Below, one piece after another: positions 1 through 9,456 of a stretch of 64,000 nucleotides of DNA. Both the position numbers and the translations under genes were made by a program. Every line of letters starts with the position of its first letter. The stretch's first letter is position 1. This DNA is from CAXBBB01 sp963841855 (GTDB lineage: Bacteria > Bacteroidota > Rhodothermia > Rhodothermales > BA12), in assembly GCA_963841855.1 (NCBI GenBank), contig CAWJEJ010000001.1:806001-870000 (forward strand), given 5' to 3'. The notes below the pieces were generated by a model. That model was not told the DNA's origin and ran no database searches. It saw only the letters and a list, made by a program, of their open reading frames with translations.

Positions 1-2005
1 CGACGAGTTCACCCAATTCGGTGAAGAGCTGGATGCGGCACTGCCCCGGCACGTCGTAGAACGCGAGCTTGTCGTCCTGATCGAAGAATCGAGGCGAGTC
101 GGTTGCTGTCCGTCCTCCTGGCGATCCGATGTAGAAGGGGTTCGGTACAACGCGAATGCGTTCCATTGCGTCGCCCTGAGGGCGCTTGAGCTGGGTCGGC
201 GTGTACGTCTGGCTGTAATAGCGCGAAGAAGTCAACTTGCGTCCCGCCGGAGTGCCGTCTGATCCGTCGGTCGTACCACCCGTAGCCACGACGTAGTAGT
301 AGTAGTCGATGCCGCGTTTGGGCGTCGTATCGTCGAACGAGCGCTCCGCTGGTCCACCGGTGTGCACCAATTCGTATGGCTGATCGACATCACTCTCGGC
401 GCGCCAGACCTCAAATCCCTGCGGCGAAGCGTTGGGATAGGTGTCCCACTCGACGGAGATGCGATCGCCACCGCCGTTCACGTTGACCTGCGATGGCGGA
501 AGGGGTGCCTGCTGGATTTTATATCCGCTACGGTAGTTGGTGAGGGCGCGGTTGAACGTTTGGAAAAGCGAATCGCGCGAGGTGAACACCCACTCGTTCT
601 TGGTCAGCCCCGTTGTACCGTTGATGGTCACGTCCAGCGGCTGCATGTGCGCGTTGCTGGCGTTGGCGGCCACTTTCTGTTTGAACGCTCCACCTACGGC
701 TATGTTGGCTTCTCGGCTCAGCCCATTGGCGGCTTCTGCGACTACAATCCGCACCTTCTCGCCCGGAGCGAGAGTGTAGGGTCCATATCCCATACCTGCC
801 GAGAATCCGCCCGATGTGCTCTGCGAGGGATCCTTGGTTGGATCGAGCCATCCGGCCTGTCCAGAAGGTTCGACCACGTAGGCGTGGCGCACGTCGAAGT
901 CATTTGTCATGAAGCGCTCGTACTCCGTGCTCATCGTACCGACGTTGAACGCGTCGTTGTTCGACGTGAGATCATCGTCCGAATGAAGGTAGTTCATCAC
1001 CGAAGGCTGGCTCGCGTCATCCGTCGAGTCAGCGGACGATTTGTCGGCGTGCAACACGACGGTTCCCATAAACTGGGATGCGCCCAGTCGTCCCAACGTG
1101 TCGTCGGCGGCGATCTGCACGGCAGGAACGCCTTCACGCAAAATCGGACCGCCTACCACGTTGTAACCGCGCTCCGTTCCAGTCAGAACCCCGTGCCAGG
1201 CAAACATGGCCCGGAAGTTCTCGTTGGGATTTTGCGTTCCATACTGCGAGTCCAATCCATCGCCGCGGGCGTCGATCATCGTCTGCTTGCCCCACCCGGA
1301 TGGGTTGCCGACGAGGTAGCGCGTTTCGCGGGCGACACTCCACCGATACTGCCAGTAGAAGTACATGTCTTCGAGCGTTTGAGCGGGCAGTTCAATATCC
1401 GCGTCGCCGTCCGTGTTACCCGTGTTCTCGAAGACGTACTCGAGAACGTGATAGTTGTCGTGGTACGGGTTAGAAAACTGGTATGCCGTGCGGGTCATCG
1501 TGACGCCAAGCAGCGTGTTGACCTTGGTGATGATGGCGCGATCCGCTGGCAGATCGGGATCGACGCGGTTGTTGACCATCGCCGTTTCAGGTTCAGTCAG
1601 CGCTCCATCGACGAACACGACGGGCGGCTCATATTTGGACACCATCTCGAACGAGATCGGGAAAAACTCACCCGAACCCAGCACGCGGGGGCCTGCATGA
1701 ACGACGCGGATAGGAAACGACGTTCCCTGGGGTCCCGTTACGTTGCGGGCACCGATCCACAACCCTTCGGCGGCCTGCATATCGGTGAAGTCGTAGATAC
1801 CCGGCCAGCGCCATCCGTCCTGCTGGTTGCCTACGAAGCCTTGCGACTCAGGCTCCACACCGATGGCGGAGTACCAGTTGTGCATGCTACCAGCCGAGAG
1901 CCACTTGAGCTCGAACTGCGCCTGTGCCGGAGCTGCCGCAAACGCGAGGAGCGCTAGCGAAGCAGCGACGAGCAGACGGTTCTTTAGGGAAGAGAGAAGA
2001 ATCAT
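1..2005 (-). CDS. Secreted FN3-domain protein, partial (3' end beyond window)
   Basis: The minus-strand frame is open from an ATG at 2005-2003 to the left window edge (668 codons seen, no stop). The first 30 residues form a signal peptide (n-region with K/R, hydrophobic run, Ala-Gln-Ala cleavage area). Around residue 510 there is a fibronectin type III-like stretch (ISVEWDTYPN, then GFEVWRA). Near residue 618 comes RVVPNPFY, followed at the edge by CRIQLFTELGELV; this pairing is common near the C-terminus of exported Bacteroidota proteins, often before a type IX sorting domain, which cannot be seen here. The start overlaps the stop of the TonB receptor as TGATG, so the two are probably translationally coupled. 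Function is not recognised; a cell-surface partner of the receptor is an inference. Confidence 0.8.
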   Translation of the reverse strand, partial: MILLSSLKNRLLVAASLALLAFAAAPAQAQFELKWLSAGSMHNWYSAIGVEPESQGFVGNQQDGWRWPGIYDFTDMQAAEGLWIGARNVTGPQGTSFPIRVVHAGPRVLGSGEFFPISFEMVSKYEPPVVFVDGALTEPETAMVNNRVDPDLPADRAIITKVNTLLGVTMTRTAYQFSNPYHDNYHVLEYVFENTGNTDGDADIELPAQTLEDMYFYWQYRWSVARETRYLVGNPSGWGKQTMIDARGDGLDSQYGTQNPNENFRAMFAWHGVLTGTERGYNVVGGPILREGVPAVQIAADDTLGRLGASQFMGTVVLHADKSSADSTDDASQPSVMNYLHSDDDLTSNNDAFNVGTMSTEYERFMTNDFDVRHAYVVEPSGQAGWLDPTKDPSQSTSGGFSAGMGYGPYTLAPGEKVRIVVAEAANGLSREANIAVGGAFKQKVAANASNAHMQPLDVTINGTTGLTKNEWVFTSRDSLFQTFNRALTNYRSGYKIQQAPLPPSQVNVNGGGDRISVEWDTYPNASPQGFEVWRAESDVDQPYELVHTGGPAERSFDDTTPKRGIDYYYYVVATGGTTDGSDGTPAGRKLTSSRYYSQTYTPTQLKRPQGDAMERIRVVPNPFYIGSPGGRTATDSPRFFDQDDKLAFYDVPGQCRIQLFTELGELV

Positions 2006-5000
2006 CAGAAAGAGAAGCGAACGCCGAAGTAAATGTCTCGCGGGTCGAGGAAGGTCAGGAAGCCCTGGTTGGGCATGTCGATATAGGCTTTGTCCTCCAG
2101 GATGCGGTTTACCCGCGCATCGTCGGCGGCGACATAGCCCGTGCCGTTCCACTCGAGATAGTCGTTGATCTCAGGATCGTAATAGAGCACGCCTTCGGCC
2201 TCGAAGCCTCCATAGCTGCACGAGCGTCCGAACGAGCAGACGGGCGCGAACGCGATGTCGTCTTTGCGGAAGTCGCCGGGGCGGTCGTCTCCAACGATGT
2301 TTCTGTACGCGTTGTCTTCGGGCAGGTGAAGCGAACTCATGTACTCCAGGTAGTCGGCTCCGTTGACGAACCCGTTGAACGAGAGGCGACGCTGAGCCAG
2401 CGCGTTGAACACGTCGACGAAGAACTCGGCTTTACGTCCAGGTCCGACGGGGAAGGACTTCGAAATGCGCAGGTTGAGGTTCGTGAAGTCGGCGAACTGA
2501 ACGTTGTTTTGAACGCCGTCGATCGAGCCGCCTCCCTCTACCCAGGTGAGGAAGCCTCCTGCGCGCCAGCTGCCCAGCGCCGAGACGCGGAAGTCGGCCA
2601 GCGGCTTGACTCCTGCCAGATTGGGTCCGAAGTCGGTTGGCGTGATGAAGTCGAGGTTGAGCCTAGCGAACGGGCTAGGAACGGGCTTCGACTGAGCTGA
2701 GCGGCGCAGCGCGTCCGAGTTCTCGACATCGCGCTGAAGTGTCGGGTTTTCGAAGTACGTCGGCAGGCCGAAGCGGCCGCTCGTGCGCACCGAGTAGGTG
2801 TAGTTGAAGAAGCCTCGCAGCCACTGCCCACGCTCGCGGCGCACGTCGAACTCGAAGCCCCGGATGTCGGCGTAGTTGTTGGGCTCGCTCCGTGAGTAGT
2901 CTACCCGGCCGCTGCGCGATGCGTAGCGCACCAAGCGCGGCTCGAGAGAAACGTCTTTGTAGTAGCCCGCCACCTTGACGCGGAACTGCTCGAAGAAGGC
3001 GTGCTCGTATCCCAATTCGTATGCGACGGTTTTGGGAAGCGGCGCGTTGGGGTCGGCGATGCGTGAGATCTGACCGCTTTCGCTCGCGTAGCGCAACTGG
3101 TAGAGATCGTCCGGGGACGGCATCGACCGGAAGTGCCCATAATTGAAGTACAGCTTCGAGTAGAGCGTGATCGGGAACGAGACGCCCAGGCGCGGCATCA
3201 GCGCATACTGCGCTTCGGTCGGAGACGTGGCGATGCTGTCCAGGTTGGCGAAGTTGCCCAGTTCGGCGTCGTAGTCGCCATAGTCGAACCAACGGCCACG
3301 TGCGTTCGAGTAGTCGAGGCGCAGGCCAACGTTGGCGATCAAGCCTTTGAATTCGAGCGTCGACTGAGCGTAGGCCGAAGCGCGGATGGGCTCGCGATTC
3401 CACGTCGACTGAAAGTTGCTCGACGGTAGGAAAGCGTCGAACGAGCCGAAGTTGATATTGCTCTCGGTCAGGTTGTACTCCAGTCCGACCTTGGTCTCGA
3501 ACTCGCGCGTGAACTGGTGGGTCAGGTCGGCCTTGACGTTGTAGACCGTCACGCGGCTGGTGTCGCGCGCGTTGCTCATGCCGACGCCCAGGCGGAAGCC
3601 CGGGTTGACGCCGTTGCTGGGGCGAGGCTGGAAGTCGAAGGGTCGCTCGTAGGAGATGCCTCCCACCGTGAACACGTCCGACGAATCGCGCAGTCCGCCG
3701 GGATTGGTGTCGTAGAACGAGGCGTAGCGCGAGGCGCGGACCTCGTAGTACGTCTGGTCGCTGAGCGCGTGCGTCAGGCGTGCGCCGAACATGAAGTCAC
3801 GCGTTTCGGTCGGCGCCCAATAGTCGGTGCCGAAGATGCGCGCGTCGATGAAAGAGGTGCGCGACAGGTTGCTCGCGATGCCGCTGGCGCTCGAGAAGAT
3901 ACCCGGGTTTCCGACGCGCGACGCCGACGTGGCATCGACTCGGCCGTAGAGACCTTGCAGTTGAAGCTTGACTCCGCTGGCGAGGTCGGTCGTGACCGTC
4001 ATCAGCCCCGTTCGCTGCTCAGAGCGGTCGGTGTTCAGCGGGATCAGGTACATGTCCTGCTGGCCCTTGAACGAGAAGTGAAAACGCGTGCCACCGAAGC
4101 GGTTCAACAAGGGAAACGGACCTCCGACGCCTACGTCGGCGACGTAGTCCGGCTGGTTGATTTCGAAACGCTTGCTGTGCTGAAACAGAAACGCTTGGTA
4201 AAGCGCCTCTGCCGTAGCGTCGTTGTCCGGGTTCTCATCTCCGATCAGGCGGTTGGAGACACTGATCCAGCCTTCGAACTCGGGATACTGACGCTGCGTC
4301 GCCTCGTCCCACTGGCCGTTTTTGGTGCCCGTGAACGCCACATCGCGGTCGATGAACGGCTTGATCCAGTACGAATCCGGATCGTTGGCGAGCTGGCCCG
4401 AGTTCTGCTGAGCAGGCGGACTGTACTGGAGCGATACGTCGACGGCATAACGGTCGCGGTCGCCTTCCTTGGTCGTCACGTTAATGACACCCGAGCGCAC
4501 GTTGCCATACTCGGCGTTGAAGCCCGAAGTGACCACCTGGAGCGCCTCGACCGAAGCCAGCGGAATGTTGGTATAGGGGCTGTTGGAGCGTTCGTCGCGC
4601 AGCGTCAGGCCGTTGACGTTGAACGCGAGTTCGTCTGCTCCGGAGCCGCGAATGCTCAGCCCCTCGGTTCCGGCCTGAAGCGCCAAGACGCCTGCGATGC
4701 TCGCCGTGGGCAGCGCTTCGATCTGCTCGGACGACAGGTTGAGCCGCGACGACGATACGTCGACTTCCAGGATGGGAGCGTCGGCCGTGATGATCACCTC
4801 GGCTCCCGCAAAGGCTTCCTCGCGCATTACGATGTCGACGGTCGTGCTCTGATCCGCGTTAACGCGAACGCCTTCGATGACCTGGACGGCGAAGCCGATG
4901 TAGGATGCGCGCAGCACGTAGGTGCCGGGACGGACGCCGATGATGGCGTAGTAGCCATCGAGGTCAGACGAGTTGCCCGTCGTCGTACCGTCGATCACGA

Positions 5001-5127
5001 CGTTGACTCCGGGAAGAGGTTGGCCGAAGGGGTCGGTGACTTGCCCTGATATGCGTCCCGTCTGCGCGTTGGCAGAAAGGGCGGCGGTCAGGAAGAAGCA
5101 GGCGACGACGCAGTAGCGAGCGAACAT
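2005..5127 (-). CDS. TonB-dependent outer-membrane receptor with carboxypeptidase-regulatory-like domain
   Basis: 1040 residues. Signal peptide 1-21 (cleavage after SANA), then a carboxypeptidase-regulatory-like beta-sandwich at about 24-105 (GRISGQVTDPFGQPLPGVNV, DGYYAI, GTYVLRASYIGF). A plug domain at roughly 120-215 ends in VRSGVINVTTKEG, and a long beta-barrel finishes in YFGVRFSF with the C-terminal Phe usual for outer-membrane proteins. The family imports or senses large ligands using TonB energy; the ligand cannot be told. No SusD-like partner follows; instead the stop codon overlaps the start of an exported FN3-type protein. About 150 bp of upstream intergenic DNA separates it from the rhomboid gene. 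Confident as to family. Confidence 0.93.
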   Translation of the reverse strand: MFARYCVVACFFLTAALSANAQTGRISGQVTDPFGQPLPGVNVVIDGTTTGNSSDLDGYYAIIGVRPGTYVLRASYIGFAVQVIEGVRVNADQSTTVDIVMREEAFAGAEVIITADAPILEVDVSSSRLNLSSEQIEALPTASIAGVLALQAGTEGLSIRGSGADELAFNVNGLTLRDERSNSPYTNIPLASVEALQVVTSGFNAEYGNVRSGVINVTTKEGDRDRYAVDVSLQYSPPAQQNSGQLANDPDSYWIKPFIDRDVAFTGTKNGQWDEATQRQYPEFEGWISVSNRLIGDENPDNDATAEALYQAFLFQHSKRFEINQPDYVADVGVGGPFPLLNRFGGTRFHFSFKGQQDMYLIPLNTDRSEQRTGLMTVTTDLASGVKLQLQGLYGRVDATSASRVGNPGIFSSASGIASNLSRTSFIDARIFGTDYWAPTETRDFMFGARLTHALSDQTYYEVRASRYASFYDTNPGGLRDSSDVFTVGGISYERPFDFQPRPSNGVNPGFRLGVGMSNARDTSRVTVYNVKADLTHQFTREFETKVGLEYNLTESNINFGSFDAFLPSSNFQSTWNREPIRASAYAQSTLEFKGLIANVGLRLDYSNARGRWFDYGDYDAELGNFANLDSIATSPTEAQYALMPRLGVSFPITLYSKLYFNYGHFRSMPSPDDLYQLRYASESGQISRIADPNAPLPKTVAYELGYEHAFFEQFRVKVAGYYKDVSLEPRLVRYASRSGRVDYSRSEPNNYADIRGFEFDVRRERGQWLRGFFNYTYSVRTSGRFGLPTYFENPTLQRDVENSDALRRSAQSKPVPSPFARLNLDFITPTDFGPNLAGVKPLADFRVSALGSWRAGGFLTWVEGGGSIDGVQNNVQFADFTNLNLRISKSFPVGPGRKAEFFVDVFNALAQRRLSFNGFVNGADYLEYMSSLHLPEDNAYRNIVGDDRPGDFRKDDIAFAPVCSFGRSCSYGGFEAEGVLYYDPEINDYLEWNGTGYVAADDARVNRILEDKAYIDMPNQGFLTFLDPRDIYFGVRFSF

Positions 5128-5279
5128 ATGCCGGAAACGCTTACAGAAAGAGGGCGGGGAGCAGACGCAAGAAACGAGAACGTCACGCCGTCCGCAAGGC
5201 GAATTTTGATCTTACACTGCCTCAAGAGTGCGAATCGTACTTTGAGGGTCCTTAACTGTGATTCGAGCCGCATATATCT

Positions 5280-5915
5280 CTACCCAAAGAGCGATTGCCA
5301 AAAAAGCTGGGCTGCGCGAGGCTCCAGAATCAGCGTCAGCACGATGCCGCCGATCGCTCCGCCCAGGTGCGCCTCGTGCGCTATTCCGCCGCGCGCTCCT
5401 CCCTCCTTGCGCATCATGTACGTCGACCCGCCGATGTAGAGCGCGGCGAACACGATGGCGGGCATCGGGATAAAGAAAACGTACAACTGGCTGAGCGGCG
5501 CGAACAGACAGTAGCTGAGGATTACGCCGCTGATAGCACCACTCGCACCCACGGCCGAGTAGCCCGGATCGTCGCGATGACGCCAGATCGACACTCCGGA
5601 CGCGCACAGGTCTGACCCGAAGTAGAGGATCGCGAACTTGACCGGACCGAATATTTCAGATTCGAGCAGCGAGCCGAAGAGCAGCAGCGCCCACATGTTG
5701 AAGAGCAGGTGCCACAGTCCGCCATGCAGAAAGCTGCCCGTGACGGCGCGGTCCCACTCGCCTCTGACGATTGAATAAGGCCGCATTGAGAAGCGCCCGA
5801 TCAGATCCGGAGCGGCCAGCAGCGTGAACGCGCTCGCAGCGACATTGACGAGCAGCAAGGCCAGCGTGACCGGCGTGGCGTCGACCGAGAGGCCAGCGAA
5901 GAGCGACTGAATCAT
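5280..5915 (-). CDS. Rhomboid-family intramembrane serine protease
   Basis: 211 residues, six or so hydrophobic segments. Rhomboid hallmarks are visible in order: HLLFNMWAL after the first loop, the nucleophile motif GASGAISG, and a C-terminal histidine in HEAHLGGAIGG, giving the Ser-His dyad in the membrane. Rhomboids cleave transmembrane segments of client proteins; the client is unknown. The ATG overlaps the purQ stop by 4 nt (ATGA), so it is probably translated from the purQ message although the functions are unrelated. Length fits the basic bacterial six-TM form. Confidence 0.9.
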   Translation of the reverse strand: MIQSLFAGLSVDATPVTLALLLVNVAASAFTLLAAPDLIGRFSMRPYSIVRGEWDRAVTGSFLHGGLWHLLFNMWALLLFGSLLESEIFGPVKFAILYFGSDLCASGVSIWRHRDDPGYSAVGASGAISGVILSYCLFAPLSQLYVFFIPMPAIVFAALYIGGSTYMMRKEGGARGGIAHEAHLGGAIGGIVLTLILEPRAAQLFWQSLFG

Positions 5916-6616
5916 GCAGCTACGTGGTCTCTCAGGTGACTCAGGATCGACTCGAAGATTACGCGTCCGTCGTCGGGGCCGAGCAGCGCCTCGACATGGC
6001 GTTCGGGGTGCGGCATCATGCCCAGCACGTTGCCGCCAGCGTTGACGATGCCCGCGATGCCGCGCGCCGAGCCGTTGGGATTACTGGCGTCTGTGACGCC
6101 GCCTTGAGCGTCGCAGTAGCGCAGGACAACGCGCCTGTCGGCTTCCAACTGGTCGAGCGTCTCTTCATCCGCCACGTAGCGGCCATCGCCGTGGGCGATG
6201 GGGATGTTGAGGACGGCGCCCTGCTCGGCCGTGTTGGTGAACGGCGTATCGGCACGCTCGACGCGCAGGTGCTGTTCTTTGCAGCGGAAACGCAGCCCGG
6301 CGTTGCGGCCTAGGGCTCCAGGGAGCAGTCCGGCTTCGCACAACACCTGAAAGCCGTTGCAGACGCCCAGCACCAATCCGCCGTCGCTGGCGAACCGCAT
6401 CACGTCCTGCATGATCGGCGAGAAGCGGGCGATGGCGCCGCTGCGCAGGTAGTCGCCGTACGAGAAGCCGCCGGGAACGACGACCAGATCCACGTCGGGC
6501 AGTTTCTTCTCCTTGTGCCACACGACGTGCGTCTCTTGGCCGAACACGTTGGCCAGGGCGTGGTGGGCGTCGTGGTCGCAGTTGGAACCGGGAAAGACGA
6601 GGACGGCAGCGCGCAT
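5912..6616 (-). CDS. purQ: Phosphoribosylformylglycinamidine synthase, glutaminase subunit PurQ
   Basis: 234 residues. Class I glutamine amidotransferase that supplies ammonia to PurL in step four of purine synthesis. The N-terminus VLVFPGSNCDHD is typical of PurQ, the nucleophile is Cys86 in GVCNGFQ, and the His/Glu partners are in MMPHPERH (His203, Glu205). Full length for the small PurQ type that works with PurS and PurL; neither of those genes is in the window. Divergent from the Bat operon across a 110-bp spacer. Confidence 0.96.
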   Translation of the reverse strand: MRAAVLVFPGSNCDHDAHHALANVFGQETHVVWHKEKKLPDVDLVVVPGGFSYGDYLRSGAIARFSPIMQDVMRFASDGGLVLGVCNGFQVLCEAGLLPGALGRNAGLRFRCKEQHLRVERADTPFTNTAEQGAVLNIPIAHGDGRYVADEETLDQLEADRRVVLRYCDAQGGVTDASNPNGSARGIAGIVNAGGNVLGMMPHPERHVEALLGPDDGRVIFESILSHLRDHVAA

Positions 6617-6726
6617 GGAGTTAGGCGATTGAACAGGCCCAAAGGTACGGAACGAGCGGACGCGCGGAATCGAGATCGGGCGCGTTCTCCGCCTCCGTCC
6701 TCCGCCGCTGTCCGTATTTTGAGCGC

Positions 6727-7608
6727 ATGATTCCTCGCGAGGTATTCCGTCAGATCCGAAGGCTCGAAATCCGCACGCGCGGACTCGTCGACAGCTTCAT
6801 GGGCGGCGAGTACCACTCGGCGTTCAAGGGCAGAGGCATGAGCTTCGCCGAGGTGCGTCCCTACCAGATCGGCGACGACGTGCGCAGCATCGATTGGAAC
6901 GTATCGGCGCGGCTGGGGACGCCGTTCATCAAGATATTCGAGGAGGAGCGCGAGCAGACCATCCTGCTCGTCGTCGACATCTCGGCGAGCGAGGCGTTCG
7001 GCACGCGCGCGCGCACCAAGCGCGAACTGGCCGCTGAAGTGTGCGCGCTGGTCGGTTTCTCGGCGGCGCAGAACAGCGACCGCATCGGCCTGACGCTCTT
7101 CGCCGGGCAGATAGAGCGCTTTGTCCCGCCCGGCAAGGGACGTACGCACGTGCTGAGACTTGTCCGCGATCTATACGTCCACGAGGCTGCGTCGAAGGGC
7201 ACCGATCTCAGGGGCGCTCTCGAACACGCCACGCGCATCCTCAAGCGCCGCGCCATCGTGCTGGTCTTGAGCGACTTCCTCGCCGACGATTACCAGCGGG
7301 CGCTTCGAGCCTTGTCGAGCAAGCACGACGTCGTCGCGCTCCACCTGATCGATCCGGCCGAGGAAGAACTGCCGTCGGTCGGGCTGCTGACGCTGATCGA
7401 TGCCGAGACGGGAACGCCGTACGTGATCGACTCGGGCAGCCAGGCGGCGCGGCAGCGGTTTGCCGAGCGGGTGACGGCTCGGATGCTGGCAGCCCAAGAC
7501 GCGTTCACCAAGGCGCGCGTCGACGTGGTGCCGCTGCGGACTGACGAAGACCACGTGGCTGCGCTCGAAGCGTTCTTTCGGCGCCGCACGCGCGCCAGAG
7601 GCCGATGA
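6727..7608 (+). CDS. DUF58 domain protein, first gene of the Bat operon
   Basis: 293 residues, soluble. Contains the DUF58 signature FKGRGMSFAEVRPYQIGDDVRSIDW (in part) and a von Willebrand A-like fold with the metal-site start DISAS, followed by RIGLTLFAG. Family members work with MoxR AAA+ ATPases and the Bat VWA proteins; the molecular task is not settled. A MoxR gene normally precedes it, but here the upstream neighbour is purQ on the other strand. Its stop overlaps the next start (ATGA). A TATTTTG motif at 6715-6721 lies only five bases before the ATG, which would give an almost leaderless transcript if it is the -10 element. Confidence 0.88.
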   Translation: MIPREVFRQIRRLEIRTRGLVDSFMGGEYHSAFKGRGMSFAEVRPYQIGDDVRSIDWNVSARLGTPFIKIFEEEREQTILLVVDISASEAFGTRARTKRELAAEVCALVGFSAAQNSDRIGLTLFAGQIERFVPPGKGRTHVLRLVRDLYVHEAASKGTDLRGALEHATRILKRRAIVLVLSDFLADDYQRALRALSSKHDVVALHLIDPAEEELPSVGLLTLIDAETGTPYVIDSGSQAARQRFAERVTARMLAAQDAFTKARVDVVPLRTDEDHVAALEAFFRRRTRARGR

Positions 7609-8726
7609 CGATGCGGCTCCTGCTCCTGCTTCTGCTGACGCCCGCCGCGTCGGCCCAGACCGCCTACCTGACGGCCGACCGCGACAGCGTCCGCGTCGGC
7701 GAGCCGTTTACGTTGTCTCTGGTCGTGCCGCACTCCATCTTCGAAACCGTCGTGTGGCCCGAGGCGGGGCGGCAGTGGGCGGGATCCGAGGTCGAGGTGA
7801 TCGAGCGGCTGAGCCGAGACTCGACGTTCGCGCCCGGCGCCCGAACCGACCGCGCGACGTACCGGGTGGCGGCGTTTGCGCTCGACACGCTGACGATCGG
7901 ACCGGTCGGCGTGCGGCTGGTGCGTGACGGCGACACGATGATCGTGGCATCGGAGCGCTTCTCGGTTCGGATGATGCACGTTCTGCCCGACAGCGCCGAC
8001 CTGCTGCCCGCGCGCGACATCCGCCGCATCGGCTATCCGCTATGGGCGTGGCTGGCGTTCGCTGGCGGCCTGATCGCGGCTGCGCTGCTGCTCTGGTGGC
8101 TGTGGAAGCGCCGCGCACAGGACGAAGAGGACCAAGCCCAGCCGGTGCGCGTGATCCCCGCGGACGAACGCGCGCTGGCCGCCCTCGCCCAGGCCCAGTC
8201 GCTCGACTTGAACGATGTGGGGCAGATCAAACCCTTCTACGTCTTGGTCTCGGATGCCATTCGCGGCTACCTGCACGAGCGGGCGGGCGTGGCAGCGCTC
8301 GAACACACGTCGCACGAGGTGATGCGCGACCTGCCGATCGCCGTCTCGGACGGTCGGCTTCCCGGCGAGGCGCCGCGCCTTTTGGCCGACGTGTTCGCCG
8401 TCGCCGACTATGCCAAGTACGCCGATGGCCGCCCGGCTCCCGAGAGAGGAAAGGACGCGCTCTCCTCGGCCAGGGCGCTGATCGCACAGACCGAACACCA
8501 CCTGGCGCTCAGACGCGAGGCAGAAGCCGACGCAGACGCGCAGCCGCCCGGTTCCGCTCCGCCTCTGCCGAGCCCGGCGCCTACGCCCAAACGCACGCGC
8601 GCCAAAGCGCAAACGCCTTCGTACGCTCCGCCTGGATCCCAACCCGAACCGCCCGCGCTCGCACCACCACTCGCCGGCAATCCGCCGCCCCTCCCCTCTT
8701 CCGACGCCGATGACCGATCTGCTTGA
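7605..8726 (+). CDS. Bat-operon membrane protein (BatD/DUF4381-like position)
   Basis: 373 residues. Signal peptide (MTMRLLLLLLLTPAASAQ), a beta-rich extracytoplasmic part to about 140, one transmembrane helix near 147-167 (LWAWLAFAGGLIAAALLLWW), then a cytoplasmic region and a Pro-rich tail of about 60 residues. It begins as ATGA over the DUF58 stop and its end overlaps the sirtuin gene by 17 nt. In related Bacteroidota operons a protein of this layout sits between DUF58 and BatA; a role as membrane anchor or assembly factor is an inference from position. Confidence 0.75.
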   Translation: MTMRLLLLLLLTPAASAQTAYLTADRDSVRVGEPFTLSLVVPHSIFETVVWPEAGRQWAGSEVEVIERLSRDSTFAPGARTDRATYRVAAFALDTLTIGPVGVRLVRDGDTMIVASERFSVRMMHVLPDSADLLPARDIRRIGYPLWAWLAFAGGLIAAALLLWWLWKRRAQDEEDQAQPVRVIPADERALAALAQAQSLDLNDVGQIKPFYVLVSDAIRGYLHERAGVAALEHTSHEVMRDLPIAVSDGRLPGEAPRLLADVFAVADYAKYADGRPAPERGKDALSSARALIAQTEHHLALRREAEADADAQPPGSAPPLPSPAPTPKRTRAKAQTPSYAPPGSQPEPPALAPPLAGNPPPLPSSDADDRSA

Positions 8727-9456
8727 ACGCGTCGCCCAGTGGCTCACGATCGCGCGCAGCGTCGTCGTGCTGACGGGCGCGGGCGTAAGCGCCGAGAGCG
8801 GCATCCCGACGTTTCGAGGCGCCCAAGGCTACTGGCGCGGCCTGGACCCACAGACGCTCGCCACGCCTGCCGCGTTCACCCGAGATCCCATCTTGGTGCA
8901 GACGTGGTATCGCGAGCGCATCGCTATCGTCCGCGCCGCTCAGCCCAATGCCGGACATCGCGCCCTCGTGGACCTAGCCGAGTTGGTGCCGACGCTGATC
9001 GTGACGCAGAACGTCGACGACCTGCACGAGCGCGCCGGATCGCCCGGCGTCGTTCACCTGCACGGACGGCTAGACGCCGCGCGATGCGCGACGTGCGACG
9101 CGCCTGCCGATCTGGCGATGGGTGAGGTGCCAGTCGCCTGTTCTGCTTGCGGTAGCCTGATCCGTCCCGGCGTTACCTGGTTCGGCGAGCCGCTCGACTC
9201 GGACTCGCTCGACCGCGCGGCCAAGGCGTCCGAGACGGCGGACGTGTTTCTGTCGGTCGGCACGAGCGGTCTCGTCTACCCGGCGGCGGCGCTCCCGGGC
9301 ACGGCGGCGATGAACGGCGCGTTCGTGACCGAGGTCAACCCCACGCCCAGCGCGGTCGCGATGACGGCCGATGTGCAGCTCGCCGGACCTTCGGGCGTGC
9401 TGCTTCCCCAACTCGTCGCGCGCGTGCGGACGCTCATGGAGGTTGCCGATGCCTGA
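8710..9456 (+). CDS. Sirtuin (NAD-dependent protein deacylase, Sir2 family) inside the Bat operon
   Basis: 248 residues. NAD-binding motif GAGVSAESGIPTFRG near the N-terminus, TQNVDDLHERAG, catalytic His in HLHG, and a four-Cys zinc site (CATC ... CSAC) in the small domain. The Tyr-x-x-Arg of WYRERI matches the acyl-pocket signature of class III (SIRT5/CobB-like) sirtuins, suggesting desuccinylase or demalonylase activity; that last step is inference. The gene overlaps both neighbours (17 nt with the upstream membrane protein, 8 nt with batA), so it is firmly built into the operon rather than a loose insertion. Confidence 0.93.
   Translation: MTDLLERVAQWLTIARSVVVLTGAGVSAESGIPTFRGAQGYWRGLDPQTLATPAAFTRDPILVQTWYRERIAIVRAAQPNAGHRALVDLAELVPTLIVTQNVDDLHERAGSPGVVHLHGRLDAARCATCDAPADLAMGEVPVACSACGSLIRPGVTWFGEPLDSDSLDRAAKASETADVFLSVGTSGLVYPAAALPGTAAMNGAFVTEVNPTPSAVAMTADVQLAGPSGVLLPQLVARVRTLMEVADA

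Noticed and set aside
362..1957. Open frame of 531 codons on the plus strand
   Set aside because: Antisense to the exported FN3 protein, which has a signal peptide, sensible domains and coupling to the receptor gene; the plus frame shows no family likeness and is due to high GC codon use.
3517..5049. Open frame of 510 codons on the plus strand
   Set aside because: Antisense to the TonB receptor, no signal or domain.
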